From: Lacihabitans soyangensis
Lineage (GTDB): Bacteria > Bacteroidota > Bacteroidia > Cytophagales > Spirosomataceae
Direction of reading: 5' to 3'
Assembly: GCF_024343775.1 (NCBI RefSeq)
Contig: NZ_RJUF01000023.1
Coordinates: 1 to 51,326, forward strand
Length of the DNA: 51,326 bases
In this document: in pieces, positions 48,387-51,326 of the stretch
Numbering within the stretch: the stretch's first letter is position 1
Layout of the letters: each line of letters opens with the position of its first letter
Translations under genes and position numbers: made by a program
The notes under the pieces: generated by a model
Databases searched by the model: none
What the model was told of the DNA's origin: nothing
Seen by the model: the letters and a program-made list of their open reading frames with translations, nothing else

Positions 48387-50735
48387 ATGAATCTTCCAAT
48401 TCTCAAAAATTTGGCTTCTGGAAAATATAGTTTTCTCATAAAATTATTCTACAGATTTTTCTATTTGGGTCTGGCTGGATTCTTGTTTTTTATAATCGCC
48501 CTCAACTTCAATCTATTCTGGCTTTTCGGGAAAATGCCTTCAGTGGATGATCTAGACAATCCCAAAAGCGAAATAGCATCCGAGATTATTTCTACAGATA
48601 TGAAGGTTATCGGCAAGTTTTTCTTCGAAAATGGCAACCGTAGCCCTATTACATTTTCAGACATTCCTGAGAATTTTATTGACGCATTGATAGCCACTGA
48701 AGACGTAAGATTTACCAAACATTCGGGTATAGATGCCCGCAGTATGCTGCGTGTTTTTGGAGGATTGATTACGCTTAACAAGAAAGGTGGTGGTAGTACA
48801 ATTTCTCAACAATTGGCCAAAAATCTCTTTAAACTTCGTCAGGACGAATCTTATGAAGGGATTTTTTACAAAATACCCGTACTCAGAACCTTGACTATTA
48901 AAGCCAAAGAATGGGTTACGGCCATTAAACTCGAGAGACGCTACACCAAAAGCGAGATAATGACCATGTATCTCAACACCATAGAGTTCAGTAGTGGGGC
49001 AGTTGGTTTGAAGTCGGCCGCAAAAATTTATTTTAAAAAACTGCCCAAAGAATTGGAACCTGAGGAATCGGCATTGTTGGTGGGCATGATCCAAAATCCC
49101 TCAAGATTTAATCCAAAGTTTTTTCCTAAAAACTCCAAAGCCAGAAGAAATATCGTGATTTCGCAAATGGTGAAGTTTAATAAACTAACCCCTGAGCAAG
49201 GCGAGGCGATGTCTGAGATGCCTATTGTGCTTAATTATTCGCCTGAGAGTCACAACTATGGCATGGCTCAGTATTTTAGAGAATATTTAAAGGATATCGT
49301 CAAGAGTGATTTGAAAAAATTGGGATACTCGGAGTCAGACTTATATACCAAAGGTTTTAAAATTTACACCACCATAGACTCACGCATGCAAAACTACGCC
49401 GAAGAGGCTATGAAAACCCACATGCGTGATCAACAGACAAAATTCAATAACGCATTTAAGTACAAAAATCCATGGGTTCAGCGTAAAAGCGAGAATTCAG
49501 GTCAATATGTCGAAATTCCGAACTTCATTGAAAATAATGCCAAGCGTACCGAGATGTACCGTATTCTGAAGGAAACCTACGGTAATGACGACAAGGCTAT
49601 TTTGGCTCGTATGCGTGAGAAAGTGCCTATGAGGATTTTTACATGGAATGGCGAGCGTGACACTGTGATGTCGCATATTGACTCATTAAAGCACTACAAG
49701 CGGTTCTTGAACATCGGAATGTTGGCCATGGATCCTCGCAATGGCAATATAAAAGCTTGGGTGGGCGGTATTAACTTCAAGCATTTTAAGTTTGACAACG
49801 TGTTCCAAAGTCGTAGGCAGCCAGGCTCTACATTTAAGCCTTTTGTGTACGTTACGGCTATTGACAATGGTTTCTCTACCTGTGAAAGAGTTACTGACGA
49901 ACCTGTCACTTTCGGTGCCGAAGACGGCATTATGGGTTCCTACACCCCAAGAAATTCAGACGGTAAATACTCTTATGCTTCACTGACGCTAAGACAAGCT
50001 TTGGGACAGTCTATTAATACGGTCAGTGCAAGGTTAATAAAGGAATTTAAGCCCTCCAAAGTCATAGAATATGCTCATCAGTTGGGAATTAAGAGCGAAT
50101 TGCCCAATTCACCGTCGCTATGCTTGGGTGTTGGTGAGGTATCACTATTTGAGTTGCTTTCTGGCTATGCCGTTTTTGCCAATCAAGGGAAGTACACCGA
50201 ACCCATGGTGTTGCTCAGAATAGAGGACAAAAACGGAGAGGTTATAAAAGAATATTTGCCAGATCAAAAGGAGGTTCTTAGCAAAGAAACCGCTTATAAA
50301 ATGATTCACCTGATGCGAGGAGCCACGGCTCCAGGCGGTACTGCAGTGGGCTTGGGTCGTTTTGGGGTTTTGGATGGCAACGAGGTGGCCGCCAAAACAG
50401 GTACTACTTCTAATTTCTCTGACGGCTGGTTTATGGGTATGACCCAAGACCTTATTGGTGGAGTTTGGGTAGGTGGAGAAGACCGTGCCATTCACTTCCA
50501 GAGTATTGAGCAAGGCCAAGGTGCACGCGTAGCCATGCCGGCTTGGGGTATGTTTATGCAAAAAGTATATGCAGACAAAGGCATAGAATTTAAGAAGACG
50601 AAGTTTGTAATTCCTGAAGGAATCAGAATAGTAGGTGATTGTGTTCTGAATCCAAATGAAGGTTTCCCTGTGCCGCAGGGTGAAACAGGTACACAACCTG
50701 CCTTAAAACCTGCCGACGACGATGAGTTGCTCTAG
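48387..50735 (+). CDS. Penicillin-binding protein 1A (bifunctional transglycosylase/transpeptidase)
   Basis: The protein has 782 residues with an N-terminal membrane helix (about 25-47). GT51 glycosyltransferase domain: ATEDVRFTKHSGIDARSMLR near 96-115, GGGSTISQQLAKNLF near 132-146, KEWVTAIKLERRYTKSEIMTMYLN near 172-195. Transpeptidase domain: active-site S-T-F-K in QPGSTFKPFVY near 480, SIN near 542, KTGTT near 670. It polymerises and cross-links peptidoglycan in the periplasm. The C-terminus is a short acidic tail (PADDDELL). apbE starts 37 nt downstream, probably cotranscribed. Confidence 0.96.
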   Translation: MNLPILKNLASGKYSFLIKLFYRFFYLGLAGFLFFIIALNFNLFWLFGKMPSVDDLDNPKSEIASEIISTDMKVIGKFFFENGNRSPITFSDIPENFIDALIATEDVRFTKHSGIDARSMLRVFGGLITLNKKGGGSTISQQLAKNLFKLRQDESYEGIFYKIPVLRTLTIKAKEWVTAIKLERRYTKSEIMTMYLNTIEFSSGAVGLKSAAKIYFKKLPKELEPEESALLVGMIQNPSRFNPKFFPKNSKARRNIVISQMVKFNKLTPEQGEAMSEMPIVLNYSPESHNYGMAQYFREYLKDIVKSDLKKLGYSESDLYTKGFKIYTTIDSRMQNYAEEAMKTHMRDQQTKFNNAFKYKNPWVQRKSENSGQYVEIPNFIENNAKRTEMYRILKETYGNDDKAILARMREKVPMRIFTWNGERDTVMSHIDSLKHYKRFLNIGMLAMDPRNGNIKAWVGGINFKHFKFDNVFQSRRQPGSTFKPFVYVTAIDNGFSTCERVTDEPVTFGAEDGIMGSYTPRNSDGKYSYASLTLRQALGQSINTVSARLIKEFKPSKVIEYAHQLGIKSELPNSPSLCLGVGEVSLFELLSGYAVFANQGKYTEPMVLLRIEDKNGEVIKEYLPDQKEVLSKETAYKMIHLMRGATAPGGTAVGLGRFGVLDGNEVAAKTGTTSNFSDGWFMGMTQDLIGGVWVGGEDRAIHFQSIEQGQGARVAMPAWGMFMQKVYADKGIEFKKTKFVIPEGIRIVGDCVLNPNEGFPVPQGETGTQPALKPADDDELL

Positions 50736-50772
50736 GGATGATTTGATAAATTATACGGAATAATTCCTCCCA

Positions 50773-51326
50773 ATGCCTTTTAAAATACTTCTTCTCTTGT
50801 GTTTGTCAGCAAGTTTTGGTTGGGATTCCACGCCATACAGGACACTTCAAGGTCAAGCTCAGGGTAGTACCTACAGAATAATTTATGAGGATAAAACCAG
50901 TGCCGATTTTTCAAAATCAATAGATAGTTTGTTCCAGTTAATAGATGCCAGTATGTCCCTGTGGGATAGCAATTCTTTGATATCTAGAATAAATGCCAAT
51001 AAAAACCTCGGGCCTTTCGATGCACATTTCGAAGAGGTTTTCATTAAATCCCAACAGATCTCTAAAAATACAAAAGGCTATTTTGACATAACCGTTGGTC
51101 CGTTGGTAAAGGCTTGGGGATTCTCTAAAACCAAAGGTTTTGCAAGCCCTACTGATTTACAAATAGATAGCCTCAGAAAGCTTGTAAATTACAAAAATGT
51201 CAGCCTTAAAGACGGGGGGATAACCAAGAAATATCCTGAAATTCAATTGGACTTCAACGCCATCGCCCAAGGTTATACGGTAGACCTGATTGCTGAGTAT
51301 TTAACAAAAAAGGGCATCTCAAATTT
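50773..51326 (+). CDS. apbE: FAD:protein FMN transferase ApbE, 3'-truncated by the window
   Basis: The frame stays open from ATG 50773 to the window end, 184 full codons (whole proteins are about 330). A short signal peptide MPFKILLLLCLSASFGW begins it. ApbE features are QAQGSTYRIIYEDKTS near 28, LFQLIDASMSLWDSNSLISRINANK near 57, TKGYFDITVGPLVKAWGF near 101 and the flavin-site variant LDFNAIAQGYTVDLI (usually DLGxIAKGYAVD). It covalently attaches FMN to exported or membrane proteins such as Nqr and Rnf subunits, using FAD and Mg2+. Confidence 0.9.
   Translation, partial: MPFKILLLLCLSASFGWDSTPYRTLQGQAQGSTYRIIYEDKTSADFSKSIDSLFQLIDASMSLWDSNSLISRINANKNLGPFDAHFEEVFIKSQQISKNTKGYFDITVGPLVKAWGFSKTKGFASPTDLQIDSLRKLVNYKNVSLKDGGITKKYPEIQLDFNAIAQGYTVDLIAEYLTKKGISN

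Overview
The window looks like chromosomal DNA of a free-living member of the Bacteroidota, most likely order Cytophagales (this placement is an inference). The evidence is low GC content, Bacteroidota-type promoters (TTG, about 20 nt, TAnnTTTG) in front of several genes, a SusC-like carboxypeptidase-regulatory N-terminus on the TonB receptor, and a tamB / tsaD / PBP1A neighbourhood. No tRNA, rRNA, CRISPR array, prophage or transposase gene was seen. The window opens inside a membrane transporter gene and closes inside an apbE gene.

Layout. 1-1281: end of a sodium:solute symporter-like gene and an SDR oxidoreductase. 1268-1781: a non-coding block in which a convergent-gene terminator, with the ends of both flanking genes, is present twice as a 92-bp imperfect direct repeat around about 330 bp that holds four phased palindromes. 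1763-7480: a secreted VPS10/sortilin-type Asp-box protein, a LolA-like periplasmic protein and a secreted esterase. 7861-13489: a lipoprotein PVC-type dehydrogenase with HEAT repeats and a haem-binding domain, a ceramidase-family protein and a secreted BNR-type protein.

13772-23200 is the most coherent system. A minus-strand transcription unit reads MerC-like membrane protein, COG0523 metal GTPase, TonB receptor, two DUF3526-type ABC-2 permeases, ABC ATPase and VanX-type dipeptidase. Its promoter region carries two identical palindromes, TGCAACAATGTTGCA, exactly 40 bp apart, one covering the candidate -33 and the other the candidate -7 element. A near-identical palindrome lies between two further divergent genes, a secreted CxxC protein and a His-rich lipoprotein. 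I read this as a metal-starvation regulon, probably zinc under a Zur-type Fur-family repressor. The regulator itself is not in the window.

23205-31814 is a long minus-strand run of small housekeeping and stress genes. They are a TetR regulator with a NAPE-PLD-like hydrolase and a clear TetR operator, GNAT, a cyclase-family protein with altered metal ligands, an HD nucleotidase, DUF6157, GyrI-like, DUF2185, YitT, and an alkylation-repair operon (AraC-methyltransferase fusion, 2OG-Fe oxygenase, stand-alone Ada metal-binding domain, AlkB). 31981-40408 continues with an RBBP9-like hydrolase, an outer-membrane porin and a DUF2975/XRE pair. It then has a cluster of VOC, DUF4287, DUF1801, class D beta-lactamase, DUF2200, AHSA1/SRPBCC and DoxX genes, headed by an ArsR regulator whose operon includes one AHSA1 gene broken by a single in-frame stop.

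40607-51326 is core genome: YqaE/Pmp3, replicative helicase DnaB, TamB, TsaD, PBP1A and ApbE (partial).
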